NCBI GenBank assembly: GCA_947501565.1
Contig: CANMWJ010000003.1
Span: 248,001 to 312,000 of the forward strand
From: an uncultured Marinobacterium sp.
GTDB lineage: Bacteria > Pseudomonadota > Gammaproteobacteria > Pseudomonadales > Balneatricaceae
Reading direction: 5' to 3'
DNA: 64,000 nt
Of the stretch, positions 17,873 through 26,419 are shown piece by piece. Below the pieces are notes generated by a model. It did not search any database. It was given only the letters and a program-made list of their open reading frames with translations, and was not told the origin of the DNA. A program made the position numbers and the translations under genes. The number at the start of each line of letters is the position of its first letter. The first letter of the stretch is position 1.

Positions 17873-18136
17873 TTATGATGAGCTGCCGGAGTCCTGTTTA
17901 CGGGCTTCTTTACGGGCTTCGGCCTTAGCTTTCTGTGCAGCGATGTACTGGCGGTCCATCTCTCCATACTGACGCTCGTACCCTTCCGGATCGGAGCGCC
18001 ACAGGCGATAAAGCTTGCGGTCATTTTTTGCCATCGGCGGCGGATTCTCGCGGCGTCGACGCAGGGCGTTCAGGGTGACTGGTGTGAATACCAGGACCAC
18101 GAACAGCAACACTATAAGATACTTATACTCTTCCAA
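17873..18136 (-). CDS. Small single-pass membrane protein
   Basis: 87 residues. One TM helix (about 6-22) is followed by RRRR and a charged cytoplasmic tail rich in Lys, Arg, Glu and Ala (AAQKAKAEARKEARKQ) that probably forms a helix. The only reasonable start is a TTG at 18136, with a weak purine-rich site upstream; no ATG is available before the TM helix. No known domain. It ends 8 bp from the convergent CopD-like gene. Confidence 0.55.
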   Translation of the reverse strand: MEEYKYLIVLLFVVLVFTPVTLNALRRRRENPPPMAKNDRKLYRLWRSDPEGYERQYGEMDRQYIAAQKAKAEARKEARKQDSGSSS

Positions 18137-18188
18137 TTTTGTACTCTTCTAAAATAGTTCTGGTAACTCGGTGACCAGGCCGGATTAT

Positions 18189-19127
18189 CTAACCCGCCCA
18201 GGCTTTAATAAAGGGTAGCATCAGCGCCAGGGTAAAGATCGACAACACCGTAGTGGCCAGGATGGCACTTGAGGCCAGATCCACACGTTTATCGTACTGC
18301 TGAGCCAATACAAACACCATCGCACCGGTCGGCAACGCCGACATCAATACCACGGACGCAGCCCAGAACGGTTCCAGCCCAACGGCGGTGACAATAATAA
18401 AGGCCACCAACGGATGCACCAGCAGTTTCATTGCCCCCATCCAACTCAGCTGCAGCATATTACCGCGTAGAGAAAGGCCGTACAGCGATAATCCCAGCGC
18501 AAACAACGCAACCGGCGCCGCCGACGGAGCAATCATATCCAGCAGGTTCTCCAACGGAACCGGCAAGGGAATACTGAACAGGGAAAACAACATACCCAAT
18601 ACCGGTGCCAGCATCACCGGATTCTTCAGGAATACGTTCTGGAACAACGTGATCAGCGAGGTGCGTTTCCCGCCCTGCGCTTCCAGATTGGCAAAAAACG
18701 CCAGACCAAACATAAACAGCATGTTGGTAAACAGGGTGGCGATCACCACCGGTAGCGTACCTTTGTCGCCAAACAGGAAGTAAAACAGCGGTACACCCAT
18801 ATAAACCGTGTTCCCCCACCCCGCGATCAGGGAGATCACTGTTCCATCCAAGGTACCCTGAATATTGAGCCAGCGCCGCCCCAAAAAGGTAATGCCCATG
18901 GTGATCACGGTTGCCGCAAAATAAGTCGCCAGAAATGGCAGATTAACGATCTCGACAATATCCACGCGGGCTGTGGACAGAAACATCAGCGGTGGAACAG
19001 CGATGTAAAAGACGTATTGGTTCAGCGCCTTGGAGGAACGTTCATCCAGCAGACTGGTTTTTCGGCACCACCAACCGAGGGCAATAATGACAAACACCGG
19101 GATTACGGTTTCGAAAACAAGCTGCAT
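18189..19127 (-). CDS. AEC-family (auxin efflux carrier type) transporter
   Basis: 312 residues with about ten TM helices in the two-times-five arrangement of the AEC/membrane transport family. Family signs include the N-terminal ALGWWCRK, the broken helix GWGNTVYMGVPL near residue 105, and SALPTGAMVFVLAQQYD near 270. Bacterial members move malate, malonate or other small organic anions, but the substrate cannot be told here. GGAG lies upstream of the ATG. Confidence 0.88.
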   Translation of the reverse strand: MQLVFETVIPVFVIIALGWWCRKTSLLDERSSKALNQYVFYIAVPPLMFLSTARVDIVEIVNLPFLATYFAATVITMGITFLGRRWLNIQGTLDGTVISLIAGWGNTVYMGVPLFYFLFGDKGTLPVVIATLFTNMLFMFGLAFFANLEAQGGKRTSLITLFQNVFLKNPVMLAPVLGMLFSLFSIPLPVPLENLLDMIAPSAAPVALFALGLSLYGLSLRGNMLQLSWMGAMKLLVHPLVAFIIVTAVGLEPFWAASVVLMSALPTGAMVFVLAQQYDKRVDLASSAILATTVLSIFTLALMLPFIKAWAG

Positions 19128-19336
19128 TCAGCGCGCTCCAACCTTTCAGACTGCAGGGGATAAGAAGAATGGGAAAAGAGCCGCATTCTACGCCGGAGAA
19201 TCGGATTTAACTATTACGACAATCGGGAAAACACCGTTGCGAAACGGGAAACAGGAAAACAGGAAAACAAGAGGAGAAAAGAAGCTGACAGTCTCAGCAC
19301 CCACGCCTAGCGCGGGCACTGAAACTCAAATGCGGG

Positions 19337-20662
19337 TTAAATGTTACCAAGCGGAATGCCGTTTACCACCAGTTTGCCATCCTCAACCTCCAGACGGGAG
19401 GTCAGCTGATTGGCTTTTCGAGTAACAAAACCCTGCTGGATAAACGCCTCGAGCTGACGCTTCTCGCCGCTGTCAGGCAACATCTCCACCAGCGCTTCAT
19501 CCAGCGCGATGTTGAGCAGCCCTTTCACATTTTCACGCATAATGTCGGGGTTCTGCAGCGTCTGCTGCATATTAAAACCGGCCACTTCCAGGCGACCGTC
19601 AGCATTGAACTGCCCCTGTTGCAGCTCCACGTTCAAGCGCTGAACACCGAGATTGATCCCCTTTTCGGTGACTGTGCTCAACAGGCCCAACATCAGAAAC
19701 GGATTCTGGGTCTGCGCAACGCCCATCTCATTAATCTGGCGAGTCACTTTGTGGTACGCGTCGTTGTCGAGATCCAGTGTAAAATCCAGTCCCGCCGTTT
19801 TCAGGTTTAACACTTCACCCTTGGTACCGCTGATCACCTGTGTCGCACCCAGATCATAGGCCATAGACAGTTTGACCCGACCCGCTTCGGTCATCTGTTT
19901 TACGCTGACGCGGCTCGGCTGCATGCTCAGCTGAGAACCGTTGCGGCTGTTCCCCTCCAGCGCGCCAATATCGATATCTGCGTCGATTGACTGGTATAAA
20001 CCGTCGAAGAACGAACTACCCTCCAGCAGCTGCGCTGTCTGATTGAGCTTCATACCGTCAAAACGAAAGACGTCGGCATCAACGTCAGCCAGCCTGATAG
20101 AACCAATCGTTGCCTTCGTATCATATTGGTTGTCTTCCAGACTAGAACGGCTCTCAGATGCAGCCATCTCAAACAACTTGTTATTTTCGTTGATACGGAG
20201 TTCATCCAGACGGGTATGGCTGGAGATGGTCGCCTGACCATTCAGTGGATTGATACTGATGCGGGTGTCATCAAGAAACGGCTCCTGACGGGCATTCTTC
20301 TGCACCCCTTTCAGTTTGCTGAGCAGATCGCCTTCGGCCAATACAGAGCGATAGTCAGCAGTAAACACGCCATAGCTGGAGGTGGTTTCGATCGGGATCG
20401 CGCTGGAGCCAACCACATCCAGCATCGGTTGTTGCAGGTCCGGCAAAATCACGTTCATGGTGATCTCATAACGGCTGCCAAAGAATCCTTTCTCGGAGCT
20501 CACCTGCAGCTCAACCAGCTCACGGTAGTTGGGAGAACTTTCCATTTCGGCGAGCATGTTCAACGTTGCCTGGTGGGCCCGATCACCGGTGAATTTCACC
20601 GCGCCCAGATAACCAGCACCAACTACACCTGCAATCACCAACGACAGTACTGCTTTGTTCAT
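19337..20662 (-). CDS. DUF945 (YdgA-like) family protein
   Basis: 441 residues. One N-terminal TM helix or uncleaved signal (about 5-22) anchors a large periplasmic part. The region from about residue 35 to the end fits DUF945: repeated beta-rich segments, YEITMNVILP, and the C-terminal LRVEVEDGKLVVNGIPL-like end (seen as RLEVEDGKLVVNGIPL). The family is common in gammaproteobacteria; E. coli YdgA lacks a firm role. GGAGAGCAGGG precedes the ATG. Confidence 0.85.
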   Translation of the reverse strand: MNKAVLSLVIAGVVGAGYLGAVKFTGDRAHQATLNMLAEMESSPNYRELVELQVSSEKGFFGSRYEITMNVILPDLQQPMLDVVGSSAIPIETTSSYGVFTADYRSVLAEGDLLSKLKGVQKNARQEPFLDDTRISINPLNGQATISSHTRLDELRINENNKLFEMAASESRSSLEDNQYDTKATIGSIRLADVDADVFRFDGMKLNQTAQLLEGSSFFDGLYQSIDADIDIGALEGNSRNGSQLSMQPSRVSVKQMTEAGRVKLSMAYDLGATQVISGTKGEVLNLKTAGLDFTLDLDNDAYHKVTRQINEMGVAQTQNPFLMLGLLSTVTEKGINLGVQRLNVELQQGQFNADGRLEVAGFNMQQTLQNPDIMRENVKGLLNIALDEALVEMLPDSGEKRQLEAFIQQGFVTRKANQLTSRLEVEDGKLVVNGIPLGNI

Positions 20663-20821
20663 CCCTGCTCTCCTTACAAGCGGATCCGTTAAGTTGGGCG
20701 GAAGTGTAGCAGTTGGATGTGATTTACGCAGTAGCAGTGCCTGGCGGAGACCTGCACGAGAAAATTAACGTAAAGATAAAAAGAAGCGGATATAGGGGGG
20801 AATTACCTGAATTTCAGGCAC

Positions 20822-20849
20822 AAAAAAGCCGCACTCGTAAGCGCGGCTT
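20822..20849 (-). terminator. Bidirectional terminator
   Basis: AAAAAAGCCGC, a short loop, then GCGGCTTTTTT; it lies 20 bp beyond the stop of the minus-strand 59-residue gene. Confidence 0.88.
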
Positions 20850-20866
20850 TTTTCGAAAGAAATAAC

Positions 20867-21046
20867 TTACTTAACGGAGCAAGTCAGTTCTTCTTCGATT
20901 TTCATCATGCCAGCTTCAACAGCAGCGATCGCTTTAGCGTCGTGGTCGTTTACTGGGCAGCCGCATTTGTGGTCGCCGTTGGTAGCGTGCAGGCGAGCCT
21001 GCTCCAGGTGCCACTGTGCAACTTTCAGGTGCTGATCTACATTCAT
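20867..21046 (-). CDS. Small Cys-containing protein behind a Fur box
   Basis: 59 residues from the ATG at 21046, picked because AAGGAT lies 8 bp upstream; an upstream in-frame start would cover that site. Helical start (NVDQHLKVAQWHLEQARLHA), then HKCGCPVNDHD, and a final helix ending ELTCSVK. His and three Cys suggest metal or redox chemistry, but no family is recognised. No signal peptide. It is monocistronic, with its own terminator, and its promoter appears to carry a Fur site. Confidence 0.7.
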   Translation of the reverse strand: MNVDQHLKVAQWHLEQARLHATNGDHKCGCPVNDHDAKAIAAVEAGMMKIEEELTCSVK

Positions 21047-21150
21047 CGTAATAATCCTTATCAAACCGCGGATTGAACTAAGTTGTTAACGCGGCGCACT
21101 TTATCATACTTTTCAGATTATTGTCCTAGATCAATGCAAAAAATATTTAC

Positions 21151-21179
21151 ACGATAATGCAAAGCATTCTCATTTTCAA
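21151..21179 (-). promoter_or_regulatory. Promoter with Fur box for the small Cys protein
   Basis: The plus-strand text GATAATGCAAAGCATTCTC (21153-21171) matches 15 of 19 positions of the classic Fur consensus GATAATGATAATCATTATC and is nearly palindromic. On the minus strand it fills the spacer between TTGAAA (21174-21179) and TATCGT (21151-21156), 17 bp apart, so Fur would occlude the promoter of the 59-residue gene about 105 bp downstream. The divergent SUKH-like gene starts 83 bp away on the other side. Confidence 0.65.
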
Positions 21180-21253
21180 TTTTTGTAGGAGAATAACTTC
21201 AGATTTTGAACTAATATCCACTCCAGAATTATTCCCAACGCAGGACATGAGTG

Positions 21254-21658
21254 ATGGAAGACGTATTGCAGCACCTAAGAGAGAACAGCGCTCAGGTGGT
21301 TGTACCGCTGGAGATACCAACCGAAGACCAACTGGTTGAGGTTGAAGAGGAGATCCTGATCCCTATTCCGGCGGAGCTGCGCGAGTTCATGCTCAAAACC
21401 GGCGACGTGATCTACGGCACACTGGAGCCTGTTACTGTTGCCGATCCCCAATCTCACACCTACCTACCGGAAGTTGCTGCCAACGCCTGGGCCGATGGCA
21501 TACCACGTGAGTTTATTCCGATCTGTGTCAGCGACGGCCAGTATTACGTGATCTCTCAGGAGGGCGAAGTACTGCTCTGGTCTCTGGATACAGACGAAGC
21601 GGTCGAGGAGTGGAGTTCTATCTGGCACTGGGCCAAAGACGTCTGGATGGAGAGCTGA
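21254..21658 (+). CDS. SMI1/KNR4 (SUKH) family protein
   Basis: 134 residues. The family pattern is visible: the IPIPAELREFMLKTG start, a YLPEVAANAW segment, FIPICVSDGQYYVISQEGEVLLW and the terminal SIWHWAKDVW. SUKH proteins are known both as toxin-immunity proteins and as single-copy genes without a toxin. No toxin gene is adjacent, so an immunity role is not supported here. ATG at 21254 was preferred to the GTG just before it, with AGGA 8 bp upstream. Confidence 0.78.
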   Translation: MEDVLQHLRENSAQVVVPLEIPTEDQLVEVEEEILIPIPAELREFMLKTGDVIYGTLEPVTVADPQSHTYLPEVAANAWADGIPREFIPICVSDGQYYVISQEGEVLLWSLDTDEAVEEWSSIWHWAKDVWMES

Positions 21659-21717
21659 GCCTCTCCTCCCTCTTCTCTTAATACTCCCTCCCTAAATCAG
21701 CAAGGATAAATCCCCTG

Positions 21718-22701
21718 ATGCATACGCGAAAACTGGGGCCGTTTAGGGTCTCAGCCCTTGGCCTTGGCTGCATGAGCATGTCCCACGGTTACGGCAGTGG
21801 TGATCTGAAAGAGTCAGAACGCGTGCTGAGTCAAAGTCTGGAGCTGGGCTACAGCTTTCTCGATACCGCTGCGGTATACGGCTACGGGCACAACGAAGAG
21901 CTGATCGGACGGGTCCTGAAATCCCGACGCTCAGACTTCACCCTGGCCACCAAGTGCGCCCTGTTCCGTGATGCCAACGGGAAACGTGAGATCAACGGCC
22001 GCCCCGAAAACATCTTCAAGATGTGCGATGCCAGTTTACAGCGCCTGCAGACCGACGTGATCGACCTCTACTACCTGCACCGCAAAGATCCCAATGTGCC
22101 GATTGAGGAGAGCATCGGTGCACTGGCCGAACTGAAGGCTGCCGGTAAGATCCGCACTATCGGCCTGTCGGAAGTATCGCCAGAAACAATCCAGCGTGCG
22201 CACCGTGTTCACCCAATCACCGCTGTACAGTCGGAGTATTCACTCTGGACGCGGGTACCGGAAAACGGCGTGCTGCAAACCTGCCAGGATCTGGATATCA
22301 CCTTCGTACCTTTCAGCCCGTTGGGTCGCGCCATGCTGACCGGTAAACTAACCGACACCGCCAGCTTGGAAGCAGGTGACCTGCGCCTGGGCATGCCGCG
22401 TTTTCAGGACACCCATTTTGAATCCAACAAAGCGATGGTCGGCCGCTTCTGTGAACTGGCCGATGAGTTAGGACACAGCCCTGCACAGATCGCCCTCGCC
22501 TGGTTACTGAATAAAGATGAGCGTGTGGTGCCGATCCCCGGCACAAAACATCTGCATTTTCTGGAAGAAAATGCGCTGGCTGCGGACATCCAGCTGGATC
22601 AGGATGCCATGGAGAGGATCGAAGCGATCATCAACCCGCAGACAGTATCCGGCCCACGCTATCCACAGGCAGCCCTGCTGGAGATCGACGGCGACGAGTG
22701 A
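21718..22701 (+). CDS. Aldo/keto reductase
   Basis: 327 residues, a TIM-barrel NADPH-dependent oxidoreductase. Signature parts: LGLGCMSMSHGYG near residue 15, FLDTAAVYGYGHNEELIG with catalytic Asp/Tyr near 48-55, ATKC with the Lys near 79, YYLHRKDP with His near 117, and the cofactor loop PGTKHLHFLEEN near 275. This resembles the AKR13-type reductases (YajO/Tas-like). Substrate unknown. AAGGA lies upstream. Confidence 0.92.
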   Translation: MHTRKLGPFRVSALGLGCMSMSHGYGSGDLKESERVLSQSLELGYSFLDTAAVYGYGHNEELIGRVLKSRRSDFTLATKCALFRDANGKREINGRPENIFKMCDASLQRLQTDVIDLYYLHRKDPNVPIEESIGALAELKAAGKIRTIGLSEVSPETIQRAHRVHPITAVQSEYSLWTRVPENGVLQTCQDLDITFVPFSPLGRAMLTGKLTDTASLEAGDLRLGMPRFQDTHFESNKAMVGRFCELADELGHSPAQIALAWLLNKDERVVPIPGTKHLHFLEENALAADIQLDQDAMERIEAIINPQTVSGPRYPQAALLEIDGDE

Positions 22702-22718
22702 GCCGTTCCAAAATCAGC

Positions 22719-23357
22719 TCAATAACTCGCCAGCACGGCCGGATCCAGCATCTCCCGCTGACCGGCCAGGCGGTAAGCGTTATGCTCGACAAACAACCAG
22801 CGATGCAGCTGCGCAAGGTTTTCGACCTGAGCGCTGCGCGCCTGAAACTGCTGCAGGCTCCTCACCTCACGCAGCCTGCGCTCAGCAATCACCGCCTGAT
22901 CCAATCCCTCATCAGAGACACTGTCAAAACAAAGTGAATACTCTCTGTCGCTGAAGCGTTTGCCGAAGATAAACTCGAAGATCGCCTGGGTGCGTGGCAT
23001 ATGAAAGTCCGACGTAATCACCTTCAGTCGCTTTAACCCCAGAGGGTCGGTATGGATCACTTTGGCAAAGTAAGCGTTACCGATGGTGTCGTAGGAAGCG
23101 GTCTCAAACAGAATCTGCTCTTCCGGTACACCCCGCGCTTGCAGGTACTGCCCCGCCACCACCGATTCAAAGACCGGAAAACCCTGAGCGTCACGCGGCA
23201 GCGGTTTATGATAGGTACCCGCACTTAACATGACGTAGTAACGCCCCTCACAGGCCAATGCCTGATCAAGCCGCCGGCGTGTCCACTCCGGCAACTGCCC
23301 ATCGGCACCGACACCACCGCCGGGTACAATGATCGCGTCATAGTCTGTTTTACTCAT
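22719..23357 (-). CDS. YdcF/DUF218 family protein
   Basis: 212 residues, no signal peptide. The DUF218 (ElyC/SanA/YdcF) fold shows as AIIVPGGGVGADGQLPEW near the start, YYVMLSAGT, a TASYDTIGNAYFAK segment and VITSDFHMPRTQAIFEFIF. The cytosolic YdcF protein can bind S-adenosylmethionine; periplasmic members act in envelope biology. With no export signal this one fits the YdcF side. It converges with the aldo/keto reductase. Confidence 0.82.
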   Translation of the reverse strand: MSKTDYDAIIVPGGGVGADGQLPEWTRRRLDQALACEGRYYVMLSAGTYHKPLPRDAQGFPVFESVVAGQYLQARGVPEEQILFETASYDTIGNAYFAKVIHTDPLGLKRLKVITSDFHMPRTQAIFEFIFGKRFSDREYSLCFDSVSDEGLDQAVIAERRLREVRSLQQFQARSAQVENLAQLHRWLFVEHNAYRLAGQREMLDPAVLASY

Positions 23358-23492
23358 CGCTCTTCGCCTGTGCGCTCTGTATGCAGGGCATCATAGCAAC
23401 GATCTATGCCTGTCACGAATAAGGCTTATGCCTGGACCTTTGCCCGGTGAGCGGAAATAATCGCTGCTATCTATTTTGCCCAAGGATTCAGC

Positions 23493-24437
23493 ATGCGTTT
23501 TCTGATGATCGGCGCCGGAGGCATCGGTGCTTACTACGCGGCCCGTCTGCTGGAAGCAGGCCACGATGTCACGCTTACCGCCCGTGGCACTCACCTGGCG
23601 GCCCTGCAACAGAACGGTTTAAAGGTTGTCCACCCGGAGTTCAGCTTTCAGGGTGCGGTGGACGCACTGGACCACCAACACCTTCAGCAGCAGTACCAGG
23701 CAGATCAATTTGACCTGATCATCATCACCCTGAAAGCGGGTGCCACCCAATCGATCCTGACAGAGCTTAAGGACTGGCTAGCAACGGCTGACTGTCCGGT
23801 ACTCTCCTTGCAGAACGGTGTGGACAACGAACCCCAGATCGCGGCGGACCTTGGTAACGATCGTACCGTCGGTGGACTGGCGGTACGAATTGGCGGCCAC
23901 ATCATCGAGCCGGGCGTGATCGAAGCCAAAGGTCCCGCTCAGGTGGTGATGGGCGCCTGGCCCAATGCAAAAGCCACTGCGACGTCGAACGGATTCCTGC
24001 AGTCACTCACAGAAACCTTTAACGCCGCGCAGATTCCCACCACCCTGAGTGACGATATCCAGTATCAGCTGTGGCGTAAGCTGCTGATCAACAACGGCGT
24101 TAATCCGCTCTCCGCACTCACCTGGCTGGACACGCAGAAACTCACCCATCATCCGGCCTACGGCAAGGCGGTATATCGGATGATGGAGGAGACTGCACTG
24201 GCGGCAAAAGCGGACGGCGTTGCACTCAGCAAAACCGACGTGGATGAGATGTTTGAGCTGATCAGCACCTTTGATGCGATCAAAACCTCGATGCTGGTCG
24301 ACCGGGAAAAGGGTCGCCCTCTTGAACTGGATGACATCTGTGGTGCAGTATTGCGCCGGTGCGACGCGCAGGGCGAAGCCGCGCCGACCACCGAACTCGT
24401 ACAAGCCTTGTTAGAACAGGAACTGGGACAAAAATGA
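23493..24437 (+). CDS. panE: 2-dehydropantoate 2-reductase (ketopantoate reductase) family
   Basis: 314 residues. N-terminal Rossmann motif GAGGIGAYYAARLLEAGHDV, LQNGVDNE near residue 108, VGGLAVRI, and the C-terminal helical domain with the catalytic Lys region (WRKLLINNGVNPLSALT, about 190-206) and GRPLELDDICGAVLRR. The family reduces ketopantoate to pantoate with NADPH in pantothenate synthesis, though many genomes carry paralogues of other specificity. The stop overlaps the hopJ start (ATGA), indicating coupled translation. Confidence 0.85.
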   Translation: MRFLMIGAGGIGAYYAARLLEAGHDVTLTARGTHLAALQQNGLKVVHPEFSFQGAVDALDHQHLQQQYQADQFDLIIITLKAGATQSILTELKDWLATADCPVLSLQNGVDNEPQIAADLGNDRTVGGLAVRIGGHIIEPGVIEAKGPAQVVMGAWPNAKATATSNGFLQSLTETFNAAQIPTTLSDDIQYQLWRKLLINNGVNPLSALTWLDTQKLTHHPAYGKAVYRMMEETALAAKADGVALSKTDVDEMFELISTFDAIKTSMLVDREKGRPLELDDICGAVLRRCDAQGEAAPTTELVQALLEQELGQK

Positions 24438-24766
24438 CTCTGAACGATTTTCTCGGCCGCATCGGCACCGACAGCTCACTGGATTTCGAAGACACCATGC
24501 AGGTGATCGCCGACAACTACAGCTACACCGCAACCGGCTTCAACAACGGCGACGTGCGCAACGATGCGGGTCAGAACGAAGGTAGCTGCAAGATCTTCGC
24601 TTTCGCGAAGCTGAACGATCTGGACAAGGATCAGACGCTGGCATGCTTCGGCCGCTTCTATCAGGACGTGCTGAACACTCCGGAAGGCACCGACCACGGT
24701 AACATCCGCTCTTTCATGCAGAACGGCTGGGACGGTATCAGCTTCGACGCTGACGCACTGGCGTGA
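24434..24766 (+). CDS. HopJ-type family protein
   Basis: 110 residues starting at the ATG that overlaps the panE-like stop by 4 bp. The whole protein matches the HopJ family: SLDFEDTMQVIADNYSYT, FNNGDVRNDAGQNEGSCKIFAFA, DHGNIRSFMQNGWDGI. Although named after a Pseudomonas type III effector, the family is spread widely in bacteria without type III secretion and its role is unclear. Confidence 0.88.
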   Translation: MTLNDFLGRIGTDSSLDFEDTMQVIADNYSYTATGFNNGDVRNDAGQNEGSCKIFAFAKLNDLDKDQTLACFGRFYQDVLNTPEGTDHGNIRSFMQNGWDGISFDADALA

Positions 24767-24773
24767 TGCTATA

Positions 24774-24799
24774 GGCACGTTTCCTGTCTGAAACGTGCC
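24774..24799 (+). terminator. Hairpin after hopJ
   Basis: GGCACGTTTC-CTGTCT-GAAACGTGCC, a perfect 10-bp stem 8 bp after the stop. The T run is weak, so the strength is uncertain. Confidence 0.6.
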
Positions 24800-25063
24800 G
24801 CCTTCATCTATCGCGGCAACACCTTCTCACCCAAACCTCCCGCTAAGCTCACATCTGCCTCTTTCAATTCGCCAACACGCAAGCCGATATAAGCAAAATC
24901 GAATATATTCAAACAAAGCTTGATTCAGGTCGCTTTTCCACATTTTAGGCTTAGGAGACATGTCTGGAATGACTACTATATAAAACGCAGGAAGCCACAT
25001 ATAATAGACGGATATTTAAACACGCAGCATTACCTGTTCCAGTTGTTATACGGAGTTTTCTTG

Positions 25064-26416
25064 GTGCGAATTCAAACACAAAGTACTGTTAACCTCCTCC
25101 TTATTTTCGTTCTCGCTGCCGTTATTGCCGGCTTCACATTGCACAAAGATGTGTTATTCCCGGCCGAATCCGGTTATGTCACTTCGGAAACCTGTCAGGG
25201 GTGCCATAACACCCATTACAGCGCCTGGCACGAGCACACCCTCCACCCCAAAATGTTCCGACCGGTGGGGGCACCTAACGACATTCAGGGCGACTTTTCA
25301 CAAGCCAATCCGGTGGTCACGTTCAAGAAAGAGGAGATCGAATACGTTATCGGCAACAAGTGGGAGCAGGTCTACGCACGCATGATCGACGGCGAGTACT
25401 ACCCGTTTACCGCCAAGTGGCTGATCACCACCCAACAGTGGGTACCGTACAAAGTCGACAGTTGGAAGGAAACGCCGCTCTCCAATAACTGCAACGGCTG
25501 TCACACCACCGGTTTCAACCCGGAGACTTTTGAGTTTGCGGAGTTTGGTATCGGTTGCGAAGCGTGCCACGGTCCGGGGCAGACACACGTCAACAAGCGC
25601 CGTATGACAACCGATGAAAGCTGTAACTTCTGTCATGCCGACGAGGTGCATTCTCAGAACGATATAGTTGTCTCTACCAAATCCGCCGTCTGCGGCCAGT
25701 GTCACTCCAGAGGAAAACAGTCCGCCGACCACATGCAGACCACTTTTAACTTCCCGGTAGGATACAAACCCGGCGAAGAGATCAACAGCGACTACAAACA
25801 GGTTCAGCAGCAGGACGATACCCAACAGAAACATTGGTGGGGATTAGGTCTTTCGAAAAACCGGCACCAGGAGTTCGCCGATTTCTCCGAGTCCAAACAC
25901 AGCAAGGCACTCACACTGATGAAAAGTCACCACACGCCGGAACGGGGAGAGCTGACCGATGAATGTCTGCAGTGCCACTCACAGGATTACCTCTCCGCGC
26001 CTGCTGACCAGAAACCAACACTGCACACGGCAACCCAGGGGCTGACCTGCGTCACCTGCCACAACCCGCACGGTATGGATCGTGACCTGCCTTCAGCACG
26101 TATCGACGCGGAACGCTGTGGTTTATGCCACGCCGACAGCATCAGCTTCACCGCAGCGCAAAATGGCCGCCCACACTATCCGGGGCCACCGAGCAGTAAG
26201 AGCTGCGCGGACTGTCATATGCCGTACATCGTTAAATCCGGTGGTGCTTATCCGATCCGCAGCCATGCCTTCAAGATCGTACCGCCTGTAGCCTCGCTGA
26301 CCTACGACATGCCGAACTCCTGTCAGAATGGCGGCTGCCATGATGACAAGTCGGTCGAATGGGCGATCGAAGCGTTCAACACGCATTACCCTGATTACGG
26401 CAAGGAGGCGAAGTAA
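25064..26416 (+). CDS. Multihaem c-type cytochrome (about ten haems)
   Basis: 450 residues from the GTG at 25064, chosen because CGGAG lies 8 bp upstream and an uncleaved signal/TM helix (VNLLLIFVLAAVIAGF) follows. Nine CXXCH motifs are present: CQGCH, CNGCH, CEACH, CNFCH, CGQCH, CLQCH, CVTCH, CGLCH and CADCH. A final CQNGGCH is a CX4CH variant that may bind a tenth haem. The arrangement is like the cytochrome c554 family of multihaem proteins. The protein is probably anchored to the membrane and exposed to the periplasm. The GGDEF-EAL sensor starts 3 bp after its stop, so a role in redox sensing is plausible; an electron-transfer enzyme is the alternative. Confidence 0.88.
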   Translation: MRIQTQSTVNLLLIFVLAAVIAGFTLHKDVLFPAESGYVTSETCQGCHNTHYSAWHEHTLHPKMFRPVGAPNDIQGDFSQANPVVTFKKEEIEYVIGNKWEQVYARMIDGEYYPFTAKWLITTQQWVPYKVDSWKETPLSNNCNGCHTTGFNPETFEFAEFGIGCEACHGPGQTHVNKRRMTTDESCNFCHADEVHSQNDIVVSTKSAVCGQCHSRGKQSADHMQTTFNFPVGYKPGEEINSDYKQVQQQDDTQQKHWWGLGLSKNRHQEFADFSESKHSKALTLMKSHHTPERGELTDECLQCHSQDYLSAPADQKPTLHTATQGLTCVTCHNPHGMDRDLPSARIDAERCGLCHADSISFTAAQNGRPHYPGPPSSKSCADCHMPYIVKSGGAYPIRSHAFKIVPPVASLTYDMPNSCQNGGCHDDKSVEWAIEAFNTHYPDYGKEAK

Positions 26417-26419
26417 CGG

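Noticed and set aside
19236-19276. Short GAAAACAG direct repeats before the DUF945 gene end
   Set aside because: Only two or three copies of a low-complexity purine run; nothing beyond slippage is suggested.
21121-21134. FNR/ANR-type box TTGTCCTAGATCAA
   Set aside because: It matches 8 of 10 defined positions, but the distance to any reasonable -10 element of the 59-residue gene does not fit the usual activator position. Kept only as a weak possibility.
21254-21658. Immunity protein of a toxin system (SUKH family)
   Set aside because: No polymorphic toxin, Rhs or CDI gene is nearby; the flanks are a Fur-controlled small gene and an aldo/keto reductase.
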